From Bugula neritina (taxonomy: Eukaryota > Bryozoa > Gymnolaemata > Cheilostomatida > Bugulidae): DNA of 64,000 bases. Below are positions 49,641 to 62,500 of the stretch, one piece after another. The notes beneath the pieces were generated by a model, which saw nothing but the letters and a program-made list of their open reading frames with translations, did not search any database and had not been told where the DNA came from. Made by a program: the position numbers and the translations under genes. Positions within the stretch are counted from its first letter, which is position 1. Each line of letters begins with the position of its first letter. The stretch spans positions 24,521,126-24,585,125 of the forward strand of contig OZ037766.1 of NCBI GenBank assembly GCA_964035545.1. The letters run 5' to 3'.

Positions 49641-50206
49641 TAAGAAACATCACGATTCTGGGCTTGTGTTCAATAGTTTTTTGCAATAGATGGTGGAGCA
49701 CACACAAAAAATGTGGAAAGCCATGTTTTAGGAAAAAAGAATGAATGAGTGATTGTCATTTGTTGCTAGTTAGCCAAGTATTTTTTGTAGTTCTGGTGTT
49801 TTTGAAAATCAACTACACCCAATTATGGCCATACCGATAAACTGTTATAACCTACTTCATTGGCTCACAAATGGCACCATTTATTAGATAAAAATTAAAG
49901 CCCCTAAACTAATTTGCAATGCGATTAAATAATTTGCTGAGGTTGAATATGTAAGGAATGATTGAAGGAGTGAGGAATTCTCACTTTTGGCCCCCTTTAG
50001 CTTTGAGGGCTCACCCAACACTTCGCACGCTGACAAATAATGCCCATTTTTGTCTCATTTGATTTCGTAGACTAGGCTTTGGTGTGACATACAAGTTGAT
50101 TGTGTAAATACTAAGCATCACGAAAGCTGCATAACTCCCCACTTCATAATTTGACTCTAGGTCAAAGTGAAACTTTGTAAGAAATGATGCATAGTTCAAT
50201 ATTGCT

Positions 50207-50212
50207 TTTATT
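50207..50212 (-). terminator. Candidate Rab33 polyadenylation signal
   Basis: TTTATT on the plus strand, AATAAA on the minus strand, about 755 nt after the Rab33 stop. Other AT-rich hexamers nearby could serve instead. Confidence 0.35.
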
Positions 50213-50966
50213 AATAAACATAAAATAGAAGAAATAACCAGATTGCACAAATGTAGTGTTTGGTGTACCATTGCGTTAGCAACAATGTGTTGAATTAGAC
50301 TACATAAAAAGGTTACAATTTCTTTCATCATTGGATAGGAAGAAAAAACACCAGCAGAAATACAACACAACATATTATAAGCTTGCATAACAGCTAGATA
50401 AAACACTAGCTTACTTTACCAGCATAAATATTATTTAGAAGACAACTACAAACTAAGGAGGAGTAATGAATCAACCTTAACATCAGTTTCATACTTTGCG
50501 TAGTAAAACTAGTTGATTATTAAACAAATTAAATAGAGTCAATATTAAATATAAAGAGATATCTGGTTACAGAAAATATTCTGAACAAAATGAGAAAGTG
50601 GCTGCACGATCTATTAAAAAATTACTTGAACTTCAAATGGTACAGCTCTATGCCACTAGTTTCTCACATTGAACAAAACATGCATTTTTACTGCTGCAAA
50701 TTTTAAGTAATACAAAATACATACAAAAATGATAAAATATGGAGTGTTGAGCACCTGCCCTTACTAAATAAGTAGAAAATACCTTAGAGTTAGGGCACAT
50801 GAATAAGGCTACAAGTAAAAGCACCTTGGGGTAAAAACAGTGCGCTGTTTGATTCACCAGTTAATCTTGTCATATGTTAGCAGGTTGTACACCGGTTGCT
50901 ATTGGTTACGACTATAATCCGGAACACATATATACTAGTTGCTTTTAAATATAGACGATGTATTAA

Positions 50967-53900
50967 TCAGCAGCCACATTTGTCTTTTCTGTCGTGCCCG
51001 CCAATGGCAGTGTAGCTTAGAACCTGAGGGTGGGTTGTGTGACTGTGAGCACCACTCATCTCATATCGTGAACCCATCATAGGCTTTGACTCCTGAGGGA
51101 AGTTAACAGTGACAGTTATTGAAGGTGAAAAATAAACCAATAGTTTAACATATGACTTATCTCAAACAGTGTCAGCAGGTGCAGGAATAATAACTGAGAA
51201 AGCCAGACCAAAAGAGAACAAACTTTTTTTACTCTTAATAAATTTGTTAGAACTTCAAGCTATAGACTCTTCTATTTTATCTAGCTCTTTCTAGCAAAAC
51301 ACATTAAAGATAACCAACCATTAAATTGAAAGTATTTGAAACTTCAAACTTTGACACTATAATATATTATTTGAAACCATTGAACATAGTGCAACATAAT
51401 TTATCAAATATTATTTCTAATAAACGACGCATTATAAAATGAAACACAAAAACTGTGCAAACCTTTAGTTTGTGAGCTATTGTCATGAATATAGAGTCAA
51501 CATGGTCTGCCTTGCTACTGTCTAGTGCACTAGTCTCAAACACCGGCATGTTGTATGAATCCGCAAACATCTGTGCCTCATTGCTAGAGACGGCAATCAG
51601 ACTGGACAAGTCACACTTGTTCCCTGAAATAGATTAGACAATATATTAGTAGTTGTCTTTTTCTTTTGACATTGCATATTGAGCATACAACTCCTAATTT
51701 CACCATAACTGGCACCAAAGGTCTGCTCTCAAATTAGCATTTTTTCACGAAAAGCAGTCATCAAAACTGAAATGGTAATGAAAGATGCAGAAGAGTAATT
51801 TTGTTAAATCACTGAGAAAATATGAGTATCCAATAAAATAATATCTGCCTTCACAGCTACTCTGTAAGGGAATGTGCTTGTCTATGAGGCTATTGATGTT
51901 GCCCAACATTCAAAACTTACTGCAGAAGTCCTTATCGCAGTCCACATAGAACTTACTACTTGAAAAAAATTGTCCAGATAAAATTTTTTAGCCCACTAAT
52001 ATAATTCATCTGAATTGAACATGGGTTCAAATATACGCAAATAAAAATATCCTGAATTACAAATGACCAAAAGCGAGCTATTGACGCTTCCGAACTTTCC
52101 AAAGGCGCAAGTTGCAATCATCATAGGACTTGAGATTGGAAAGTCAAACTTGCCTGAATAAAATATGCTAGCCCACTGGTAAAATTTGTCTAAAAATTAT
52201 TGAGAATTATGAGATTTTCAAATACAATACAGTCTCAAAACAACCTAAATGACAAATGAAAGCATTTTTATATTTTGCCCAATAAACACAACAACATAAC
52301 AGAATAGATGTCAAAAATAAATATAATCTTTCGATATATACCAATGTGTTTTGGACTATAGCTCTTTGATCCAGAAGACAGAAAGTGAAACTCACCTATG
52401 AGGACCCGAGGAACTTGATCATTGTTTAGACTATGTCGACTGTATTCAGTGAGCCAGCCCTTTAGACTGAGAAACGTCTCTCTATTAGTCATGTCATACA
52501 CATAGACAACTGCGTGTACGTTACGATAATAGTGGGGCACCTGAATGAGAACAGAAAACATGTGTGTATAGAGGAAGAGTATAGATGTATGCATATAAGC
52601 AGAGTATACAAGGTTAGTATGTGCAGTGCATATCAATTCAGAGTGACAAATTTATAGGAATTGCTATAGAAAACAAATTTCATCCTTGGGTTAACATTAA
52701 TGTACTATAGGTTAGTATGTAGCCCACAACTTTACTGAAAGAAGTCAAGCAGAATATTTCGAATATCTAATACATATTGACAGAAAGCTATGCTCAATAG
52801 ATATATGAGGAATAATATTATTTGCACTTGTTGATTTGTGGCTTGTGAGGAGTAAATGACAAAAATAAATGACAAAAAAATGACAAAAACACGTATTTAC
52901 TTTTACAATGCAATGTAAGCCTAACTCATGAAACATACAGTACAAGAACACTAAGTGTAAGTAGTACAGTGTGATGGCAAACTAAGACATATGTAACACA
53001 AGTAAACACAGTAGATATGTGCAAGAGCATAGTTACCATAGATCTTCTAAATCTCTCTTGTCCTGCAGTGTCCCATAACTGCAACTACAATGTTACAGTC
53101 AACTGGTCAATACAAAATTATTTATGATAGAAAATAAATCATTTTTCAATACTTCTATAGATGCCTGTCAAAATCACTACGACACGGTGTATTATGATGG
53201 TAGAGCTTTAAAAGATGTTGGTAGTTGTTTGAAGGCAGGTTATTAATAAGAACAATAAAACTAATCTGTTAACCATCAATATCAAACATCCTATAATATT
53301 CCCAGGCATTGATACTTTCAGTGTTCTAGTGGATTCTATCAATTTCTATTTGAATAATGGTCTCTATTAATATATAAATTTGTCCTTTAATAAAGGTGAT
53401 AAAAGTTTTAAGTGAAACATAGATTGTCATTTAAAATTGCAGTCATCTTGGCCCTCAGTAGGCTGGGCTTTGTACAAAATGCCAGGATACAATGACAAAA
53501 ATATTTGGTAAGCCTTTGCTAAACCAATGTGTAGCTATATTATCAAAGTTTCAAGTGAGAAAAGAACTGTGTTAATTTGTTAAAGTAACAACAAATAAGT
53601 CAGTCTAACTAATAACCTTGAAGCAAATGCTATTGCTGAGAAGAGATTAAAAAAAGTGACTCAATTCACTAAAGTTGATTTCAAAATAGCAATTTTCAAT
53701 AAAATATCACACATCAAGTTTGAATAATTCTACTGGTTGCAGTGGAAAAAGATTTACTATTTCACTATGATTGTTTTCAAAACCCTTTTCTTGCTTTCAA
53801 ATCACACAAAGAATGACAGCTCAATTGCAGATTCCTAGTCACAGTGAAAATTGGGTAACCACTATGATATATGATTTAATATCGAATTTTCTTTGTTTTA

Positions 53901-54793
53901 CCTGGAAAATATTAGTTGACGTATTTCACATTCTTATGTTACATGTTAATCACAAATCTTCATAAATAAAGACCCAGTAACAAATAATCTCAAATGAGAG
54001 CCAAGAAAGCATTAAGCCGAGGATTCTATTTGAGATAAAGTAATTTGGTAGACAAGCTCTGCCAATACTCTAAACACAATAGCTCAACTTTTACACTGGT
54101 AACCATGTATTTTACAGAAATTGCAAAAAATGAACCATGAACTTTCTTTATTGCTGATACTGAATGTAGATTAGATTTCATGTAGACAACAAAACCCTCC
54201 CTAATGAGAGATAGGCTGCATTGAATATGGAATCAGAGTATCTAATTCTGGTTTGATATGTAAAAAGCAGCTTGCCTAGCTTTACAGACAGACAAACAGC
54301 TTTTTGTTTACAGCTAGAGTTGTAAATATGAGCCAATCTCCAACAAATCTGTAACGCACCAAATCATATACCCTACCTTCAATTCCTCATCACCAATCTT
54401 TACGATTTTCTCCCTAAAGTCAACACCGATAGTTGCCTCCACTTTCCTTGGAAATTGCCCTTCACAGAACCTGTAGGTGAGACATGTCTTGCCCACATTA
54501 GAGTCTCCTATCACAATCACTTTGAATATACGAGGATCTTTCTTGGGATTTGTTCCAGTAGATTTACTTTGTGAGCTGCTGTTATCGGATGAGCTGTCCA
54601 TGCTGAATTTAGTGTCATTTGCCAAAGAGCTACTGGTAGTAGTGGAAGAGCTAGTAGTAGTAGTGGAAGAGTCACTGACAGTAACAGTTGCAGCTTTACT
54701 GGTAGTAACAGCGGTATTGTCAACAGAGTTTGTAGAATGTTCGGTTAATTTAGTGACACTTGTATCAAGTGCATCATCACTCACAGCAGTCAT
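50967..54793 (-). CDS. RAB33: Rab33 small GTPase with long Ser/Thr-rich N-terminus, complete
   Basis: Golgi/autophagy Rab; Rab33 proteins act in intra-Golgi traffic and bind Atg16L1 in vertebrates. Five exons in transcript order: 54793-54377, 53084-53037, 52540-52396, 51623-51463, 51092-50967; 897 nt, 298 aa. The start is the most upstream ATG after an in-frame TAG at 54815-54817. Residues 1-85 form a Ser/Thr-rich extension. The G domain follows: P-loop GDSNVGKT (about 96-103), switch [42 protein letters not shown] and ETSAL. It ends in Cys-Gly-Cys, the double-geranylgeranylation signal. [20 protein letters not shown] and the YYRNVHAVV stretch identify Rab33 among Rabs. Vertebrate Rab33A/B are about 230-240 aa, so the extra length is the N-terminus. 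Confidence 0.94.
51093..54376 (-). other. Rab33 introns
   Basis: Four introns (51093-51462, 51624-52395, 52541-53036 and 53085-54376) with GT-AG ends read on the minus strand. AT-rich; no repeat array, mobile element or nested gene seen. Confidence 0.65.
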
Positions 54794-55189
54794 TACTTGC
54801 AGAGGGTCAACTGGCTATTCATTAAATAGTCTTTTTTACAAGCAGATTTCCCTAGAAAAAAATGAGAAAGTAAAAAGTTGAATGTGGACAAATTTAAAAT
54901 AGGAACAATTTGCAACACAATATATTTAGGCGATAACCTGTTAGAGTTTATATTAAGTTCAGTCAGATTTAATGAAAATTTATTTTATTTCATATTTTCA
55001 CATTTTAGTTTACTATCACCACCTGCAATTGTAAAGCTAAGCAAAAATTTCAGTTTCTGTAAGTGCCATTTTGATTTTGATTGCCATTCATTGCGATATC
55101 GATTGTCCAAGACTAATAATCATCACAATACGAATACCTCAAAGTTTAAGATGAAAAAGAATAAATAAGAACAAATTTCAACTAATACC

Positions 55190-56040
55190 CCTAGTTAAAT
55201 AAATAATAAAATACTACTAGTCTAGTACTAGTAGTAATACTAACCATTATACTTAGTCGGTACACTTACTCATTAGACTAATGATTAGATGGAAATGAAA
55301 ATCAAAAACTAAAAGTAAAAATTAAAATCATAAAAATGAAAATATTTGTAATGCTAATAGTAATACTAATAGTAATACTTATACAGTATAACTTACAGCT
55401 ATACTTACTATCACTATAAGTATAACATTAACATTAACTTTAAGTTTAACATAAACTATAACTATACCTTATACTATAAGTATAAGTATGACTAATAAAT
55501 TATTAGCATTACTAATACTAATAGTAACACTAATGTTAATACTACTAGTAATACTAAAGTTAAAGTTATACTTATACTTAATCATAATTGATATTAGTAA
55601 TACTAATGCCAATGGTGATAGTAATAAGTATTACTAATAGTAATAATAAAATTAAATATAATATTATTAATTATTATTATAAATATAATTATTATATTTA
55701 TTGATAGTAAATTCAATAAATACAATTTAATTATAATAATCATACTGATACTATTATCTAAAATATAAATTAACTATTATGTTTTAATTGATTGAATTTA
55801 TTTATTATTTAATAATTATAAAGTTAATCTAATTTAAATCTAATATGTAATAACTATGATTTAATTTTAATCATCAATTTAAAATTAATCATTAATCATA
55901 ATCGATTATCAATATCATAATGATAATCATAATTTTAAAGATATCAATAATCATAATGATTAGTCATAATCAAAATAATCATGATATTGATAATAATAAA
56001 TAATTATGATAAACATAATCATAATGTAAATGATAATGTA
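55190..56040. repeat. Low-complexity island C
   Basis: Patchwork of TAGTAATAC-, TATAACT- and CATAATGATAAT-like words in loose 6-nt phase, with local near-palindromes (CTACTAGTCTAGTACTAGTAG). Same style as islands A, B and D. Sits between two divergent genes. Confidence 0.72.
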
Positions 56041-56310
56041 AATCCCAATTGAATGTATATTGTAATTGTATATTTTGAAAATGTGAGAATTTAAAACAAT
56101 ATGAATATTTCATTTGCAATATATTTGCACGATGCCTTCGTAGTTGTTATTTTGATTGTCTTACAGTTACTCATTGTCGTACCCATAGTCATTATGATTG
56201 CGGTAGTTACTTTGAAGTTTCAGTTTGATTATGATGGTGACTCAGCTAGCGTACACTCATACTTATAGTTATAAATACACGCAATCAGCAAAGCATGAAG
56301 TTGTTGTGAT

Positions 56311-56316
56311 CACGTG
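56311..56316. promoter_or_regulatory. CACGTG E-box upstream of NAA15
   Basis: Palindromic E-box (TGATCACGTGGTTTT context) about 270 nt before the NAA15 ATG. Single occurrence by eye; the site could be chance. Confidence 0.25.
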
Positions 56317-56583
56317 GTTTTAAAAAAGCCATTTTTTTCAATAGCATAAACTTATTTGAATATTTTTAAAAAAATATTTATAAACTCACGCAAAATACAT
56401 TTATAATTATTGAGTTGAGGGAAAAATAAATTATCACCTCGAAATCTGCATCGCTCTTTAGCGTCAAAACGAGATTTTTATTGTAGAAGCTGCCATGTTC
56501 CTATAATTCATGCGGAGCAACTCTTCATTATTAGGTCAATCTTTCATAAATGTTCCCACATCGTGAATAGATTTTTTGCTACA

Positions 56584-59500
56584 ATGCCTTCTAAAGATCC
56601 CCTGCCATCAAAAGAGAATACTCTTTTTAAGAAAATATTGGTAAGTTATGCGTAAATTCCTTGTATTTCACTATTTTCATTTTAATCACAATCAAATATA
56701 ATGATAATGAATATCATCAATGATAAATGGGCGAAGCCGAATGGCTATCCCGGAGAGTGAGCCCGAGGCTGATAAACTCTTGAAATTTAAGTCATTTACA
56801 ATTAATTCTAAATGTAAAACACTAACAGTAACACAGTCACTGATCAGGCTCAGCAATCACAATCACAATGGGCATGGCAATCTAAATCTAACGCAAAAAG
56901 AGATATTCATATTGAACGTAAAACTAAATAAAAATATCAATATGAATAATAAATTAATAATTTAAATTATTTACTGAATATCATTATTGATAAATTATCA
57001 ATATCATTATGATCATGGTTTGTTACCTGTCAATACCTGTCGATTTTATTTCCACACTGGACCTCCCTAGAGGGAAGAAGGGGTGTGCCTCATATAAAAA
57101 ACTAAGTTGTCAGTACTTGGACAGTAATCTAAAAAGTGTTAGCATTCTTGTGCAGATTAACTTAACAGGCTAACTAGCCTGTCTGTGTGTGATCAGTGCT
57201 GATCCTCATATCTCTTATTGTTCTTGGGAGAAAACTATAAAGATACCCATTCCTGTTCGCTCTCACTGATCTGGGAAATCCTGCAACCTGAGACCGAGTC
57301 TGTGCAGTGCTTGTGGTCCGCTGATCGGCATTATCATTATGATTATGATATTAATTATTATTATTTATTAATATGATTAATAAATTCAAATTGAAATTTC
57401 AAGAAATAAGGATAAGGAACAATTTTCAATTAACTGTTTAATAATTTAATTTTATATGAAATAAAAATAATTAATAGTATTAAATTTAATATTATTTATA
57501 AATATTGTCATAAAATTAAATGTCTGAGACTCATGTGGAACTAAAAGTAGATGCATAGCAGTATCATTATAATAGCCTAAATAGGTAATAAATTCTAGTG
57601 GTAATCATCATCATCATGTAAATTGCAATTATGAAATTGGATCATGGTCATTGTGATAGTTGTGTTTATAATGTTTATTATAATTAATATTATGAAAAAT
57701 AATTGCCCCCACTGGGAATCGAACCCGAGACCTCTGGCTTGCAAGCAAGTGTGCTAACCATTACACCACTGGGACCACTGGGTAAACTTATCACTACATC
57801 CCACCCAGTTCTCTGAACTCCACTGGCCTATCTACTACTCCTTCAGTCTTCAGGCTCTCCTGGCCTCTCAACCCCCTCAGTCTTCAGGCTCTCCTAGCCT
57901 CTCAACTCCCTCGGAGTACTACTACTGCTACACTTCACTACAGGCTGAAATAGCTTGAAAAATAATTGCCCCCACTAGGAATGGAACCCGCAACCTCTGG
58001 CTTGCAAGCAAGTGTGCTAACCATTACACCTTGGGGACCACTGGGTAAACTTATCACTACATATTATGCTAGTAAAAATAAAATTAATCATAATGATAAT
58101 GTATTTCTATTTGAAATTAATGACCGGTAGTGTTGGTCATACTCATATTGATAGTGACACTACTATTAGCACTACTACTGATAAGGGATAGACTGATGCT
58201 GATTGTGATAGTAATTAGTGATATTCATACTAAAAATAAAATTCTGGCAACTGCAATGAATACATAATATGATCTTAGAGTTACTGGTAGTGATACTGAT
58301 AGTGATAGCCTTAAGCATAGGGTTTAAAGTTAAAGTTAACCCAATACTAAAAATACTAATTCTAAGTGTAATGATAATATTAATAGTTATAGACAGAGTG
58401 AGAGTTGACCTGCTTATAATTATATTAATATGGTTATGTAATATGTATTAGATAGATCATTCATGTTTTGCATATTTTTTGTCAGTCTGCTATATATGTT
58501 TATTATAGAAATGTTATGAAGTCAAACAGTACAGGCAAGGCCTCAAACTAGCCAAACAAATTCTCTCTAATCCCAAGTTTGCTGAACATGGAGGTAGGCT
58601 GATGCCCTTTATTGACATTGGATTTAGTTTTGCATTATTTTGACACAACATATAGTTTTCAATTCACATATTTTGGTAATTCCTAAATCTTATGAGCAAG
58701 TAATATGTGAAAAGTTTATTAATCTGGTTTGATGCATATTTGTATTTTGTGTAAGCACAAAAACTAATGTATGAGGATTTATAAAATGAGTTCACACATG
58801 CTGGCGTAACATTGTAGCACAACATAGGTAATATAATGAAGTAGAACTAGCGTTACTTCAAACCCATAAATTTTATGAGATTGTTATTGTGTTTGTTATA
58901 TTTTTTACTTTGCTTTCAGAAACACTGGCTATGAAAGGCCTTATATTAAATTGTGTGTCGCGCAAGGAAGAGGCATATGATCACGTAAAAAGGGGGTTGA
59001 GAAACGACCTTACTAGCCATGTCTGCTGGCACGTGTTTGGGCTGCTCCAGAGGTCCGACCGAAAGTACGACGAGGCCATCAAAGCGTACAGGAATGCCCT
59101 GAGGTGGGACAAGGATAACCTGCAGATAATGAGGGACCTCTCCCTGCTGCAGATACAAATGAGAGACTATGACGGATATCGGGTAAGTTTACTGCTGGAC
59201 ATTCAACACTTAGTACCTGCCTTAGCAAGTCCCTAAAATAATTGAGAATCTAATTAACAGAGAGAATTGAAAATTATAACAGAATATCATATGCTGTCAT
59301 GCGCACTATTTAGTACTTTTCTTATACAGTTGAAATGTTGTCTGTTCATGTTATGTATGGCTCTGTGTGACTCTTTCAAGCCAGGCAACTCTTCTCAAAC
59401 TTACCTACTTCCTGTTTTATAGGAAACCAGACAGAGGTTGTTGGAGCTGAGACCGGGTCAAAGGGCGTCCTGGATTGGCTATGCAATATCATGGCATTTG

Positions 59501-62500
59501 CTGAAGGACTATGAAATGGCTTTAGCTGTCATAGAAGAATTCAGAAAGACGCTAAACGTATGACATTGCATTTCTAATTTGGTAAACTTTGATACAGTTA
59601 GTGTTGTGTATATTTTATCGGTAACTGTATATAACGTAGCAACAAAAATTTTACAGCTGCAATACATCGTTTAAATCAATATATTATGCAAATTATTATG
59701 TTTCTATGGAATGATTCAAATTTTAAAATATGCTAAAGCAGTTTTTATATAGTTATTTATTGTTTACTTACTTTTGAATTTTACTTACTGTTTCATTGTA
59801 CTTACTTTTATAATCTACTTACTGTTCTGTTCTTCTTGATGTTTATGGTTGATATATTGATTACAATAATGAGTATGTTTTACACAGCCCAAGCCGTATG
59901 ATTATGAGTACAGTGAACTCATTCTATACCAAAGTTCTATATTAGAAGAGGCATGCCGTTACCAAGACGCCATCAATCACCTGCAGAAGTACGAGAAAGA
60001 TATTGTAGACAAGCTGTTTCTAGAGGAGTCTCGTGCCAGGCTGTACCAACTCCTGGGCGACACCTCCAGCTCTGCTGCTGTATATAAAAGTATGCGTTCT
60101 CTCACTTTAGTCATCTCACTTTAGTCACATAAATCTGTCTTTAATGAGTAACACAGATCACCTCCTTCCCTCTTATATGTCTGCCAATGTGAAATCGGCC
60201 ACTGCTTTTATTTGCTGGTAACTAGAATTGTTAATTTGTTAAAAGGTTGTGTAAAATATTGTTTGATTGCCTTTTGCTAAGTTTCTCTTTATCCTAGTTT
60301 ATGACGTGTTCAGGTAGTCACCCAAACTCTTACCACTCAATTTGGAAAGGGCTTGTCAGTGTTTAGATAGCTTCTGGGCATCTGCTTTATTTATTATATT
60401 TGCTATATTATATTATATTTCATATTTTGTTTTAGACTTAATAGAGCGAAATCCTGAAAACTCATCATATTATAGAGGGCTAGAGAGCTGCTGTAATTTA
60501 GAGACAATCGAAGTTCGGCAAAAGATATATAGTGATGTTTTGGAACAGCAGCCTCGTGCATCTTTACCTAAAAAATTACCACTTACTTTTCTTACCGGTT
60601 AGTGCTTTTCCTTACCGGTTAGTGCTTTTACTTACTGGTTAGTGCGCTTTTCTTTAGTGGTTAGTGCTTTTCCTTACTCAAGGAGGCTTGTTTCTTCAGT
60701 TGCATTCCTATTTCCTTATCTCTTCTACCCCAGCATTTCTCTCCCCGTTAGCACTGTCTTGTTATTAATTTTTTTCTCTCTGCCTCTTCTTTCCTGAAAT
60801 TACTCCTATTTCACCCACTCTATGTCACAGAATACTATATTTGAGCATTTTCAGTGCTCCTTCTCTCACAATTTTTCTACCTTGGACACCTATTTGGTGC
60901 CTACCTAATAATTTTAGGTTTTTGTGTTTCAAAATCTTATCTTGAACTCATTTGTCTACCGTTATAGATCCTGAGTTTTGGCTTCTTTCAGATTGCATAT
61001 TTTTCCTTTGCAATTTCCACTTACATGAGGAATGTTTTGTGATGTTTCCATATATTACTGTATTCACAAAGTTTCTTACTATTTGATTATATACTTCTTT
61101 TGATATTCAAGTTCCAAACCCCTTTCTCTAAGGCACGATATGCTTTCAGGTGACATGTTCCGCGACCACGTAGACGAGTATCTAAGGCGGAGTCTGAGAA
61201 AAGGTGTGCCGTCTCTCTTCACGTCTCTCAAACCACTCTACACAGACAGCAGTAAAGTCAGCATGATTCAGCAGCTTACCACCACCTACTATAGAACTCT
61301 AATAGATAAACAGCTCTTTCATCCTGAAGGTAATAACAGCATATTTTATGAATATGTAAAAGTAAATCATGGCTGCTGTAGCTTCTGTTTCTATTTGTAA
61401 ATGTTTTGAAAAATAAAGTATTGAAAAAGGGAGTTTGTTGATGTGGAAGTGAACTATGCTGAATGAGATATTGCATCATCATTGTTATTAATCATTGGCA
61501 AGGTAAGTGCCTGACTGTGTTTGAGCCAACTTGAAATATTTGAGTTAAATCTTCCTCCAACTTGTATTGATCTTGATATCTGATCAACGCATGTTTCACT
61601 CCTATAAGCCAGATAAACAAGACTCTACTCTATTGAAGTCACTGTGTTTTACACAACATGCTTTACTGAGCTCCGATAACTCTCGCATTCTCTCATTACC
61701 AAGTATTATCAGCAGGTTTAAAACATTGACATTTTACTTTATGCTATATGTCATGGGGTCTCTACTGCTCTATCGTCTTTATATCTCTCAAGCAGCCCAC
61801 AACATTATTTCCATTGATGAATTGGCACTCGGTGGCATTCAACTTTGAATGCTGTGATGTAATGAAGATGTTTTCAAGTGCTGGCATAAATGACATTGCG
61901 TGGTGTTTGGGGTTTGCCTCCACGTGTAAAACATGGAGTTGTTTTATCTCTTCACGGTATTGTGCGTGAGTAGGGGCAGTTTTGTCTACATCCTAGCCCT
62001 ACTCTCTCTTTTAGCTGTAGCTCGGATTCTTCATTTTTAGACACTATAGAGAGCAATGACGGGGAGCTGGAGCCACCAACCACATTGCTGTGGACCCAGG
62101 CCTACCTTGCTCAGCACTATGATTATCTGGGGGACTTCAAGCAGGCATTTCACCATATCAATGAGGCTCTGGATGCAACGCCCACTCTCCCAGAACTCCA
62201 GATGATCAAGGGCAAGATTTTCAAGGTAACTCTTTACGGAGCAGCTTATTGATAGTGCACATGCTGTGATGCTCTATAAAGTTGCCATAAATAGAGAAAA
62301 ACAAAATATTCATTTTTTTTATCAGTTCTCACCTTTCCTTTGAGTCCAAAACTTTAGTTGGAAATTTCCCCAAACCACTCTTATGGTGTAAGCTGAAGAA
62401 AAACATTTTTTTAATTTTTTCTACAAGTTTATATTTGTAATATTTGATTGAAGTAGCAATGTAGTTTACTAGTTCATGCTAAGCACGTAGGTAACTGGTT

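Larger units (their letters stand above)
54794..56583. other. Divergent intergenic region between Rab33 and NAA15
   Basis: About 1.8 kb separating two start codons that point away from each other, so it must hold both promoters unless distant 5' exons exist. The middle is low-complexity island C. No TATA box can be trusted in such AT-rich DNA. A CACGTG E-box lies at 56311-56316. Confidence 0.6.
56690..58450. repeat. Low-complexity island D (interrupted)
   Basis: Segments near 56690-57010, 57335-57700 and 58060-58450 consist of CATAAT/GATAAT/AATATT words and TAGTGATAC-type hexamers. They are interrupted by the GC-rich block and the tRNA-like pair, as if these were inserted into a pre-existing island. 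Confidence 0.6.
56641..58508 (+). other. First intron of NAA15, rich in repeats
   Basis: 1.87 kb, GTAAGT donor, ATTATAG acceptor. Low-complexity island D surrounds a more GC-rich unique-looking block (57030-57335) and the paired tRNA-like units (57704-58038). The GC-rich block may be a mobile-element fragment but no ends or frames are recognisable. Confidence 0.6.

Noticed and set aside
54477-54881. 134-codon plus-strand frame rich in Val/Leu/Ser
   Set aside because: Antisense of the Thr/Ser repeat and P-loop exon of Rab33.
57030-57335. GC-rich block in NAA15 intron 1 as a gene or transposon
   Set aside because: No open frame, splice signals or terminal repeats could be recognised; it is only noted as different in composition.
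61567-61848. Possible extra NAA15 exon
   Set aside because: Exons 7 and 8 join in frame (phase 1) and match the family without an insert; no supporting splice sites.
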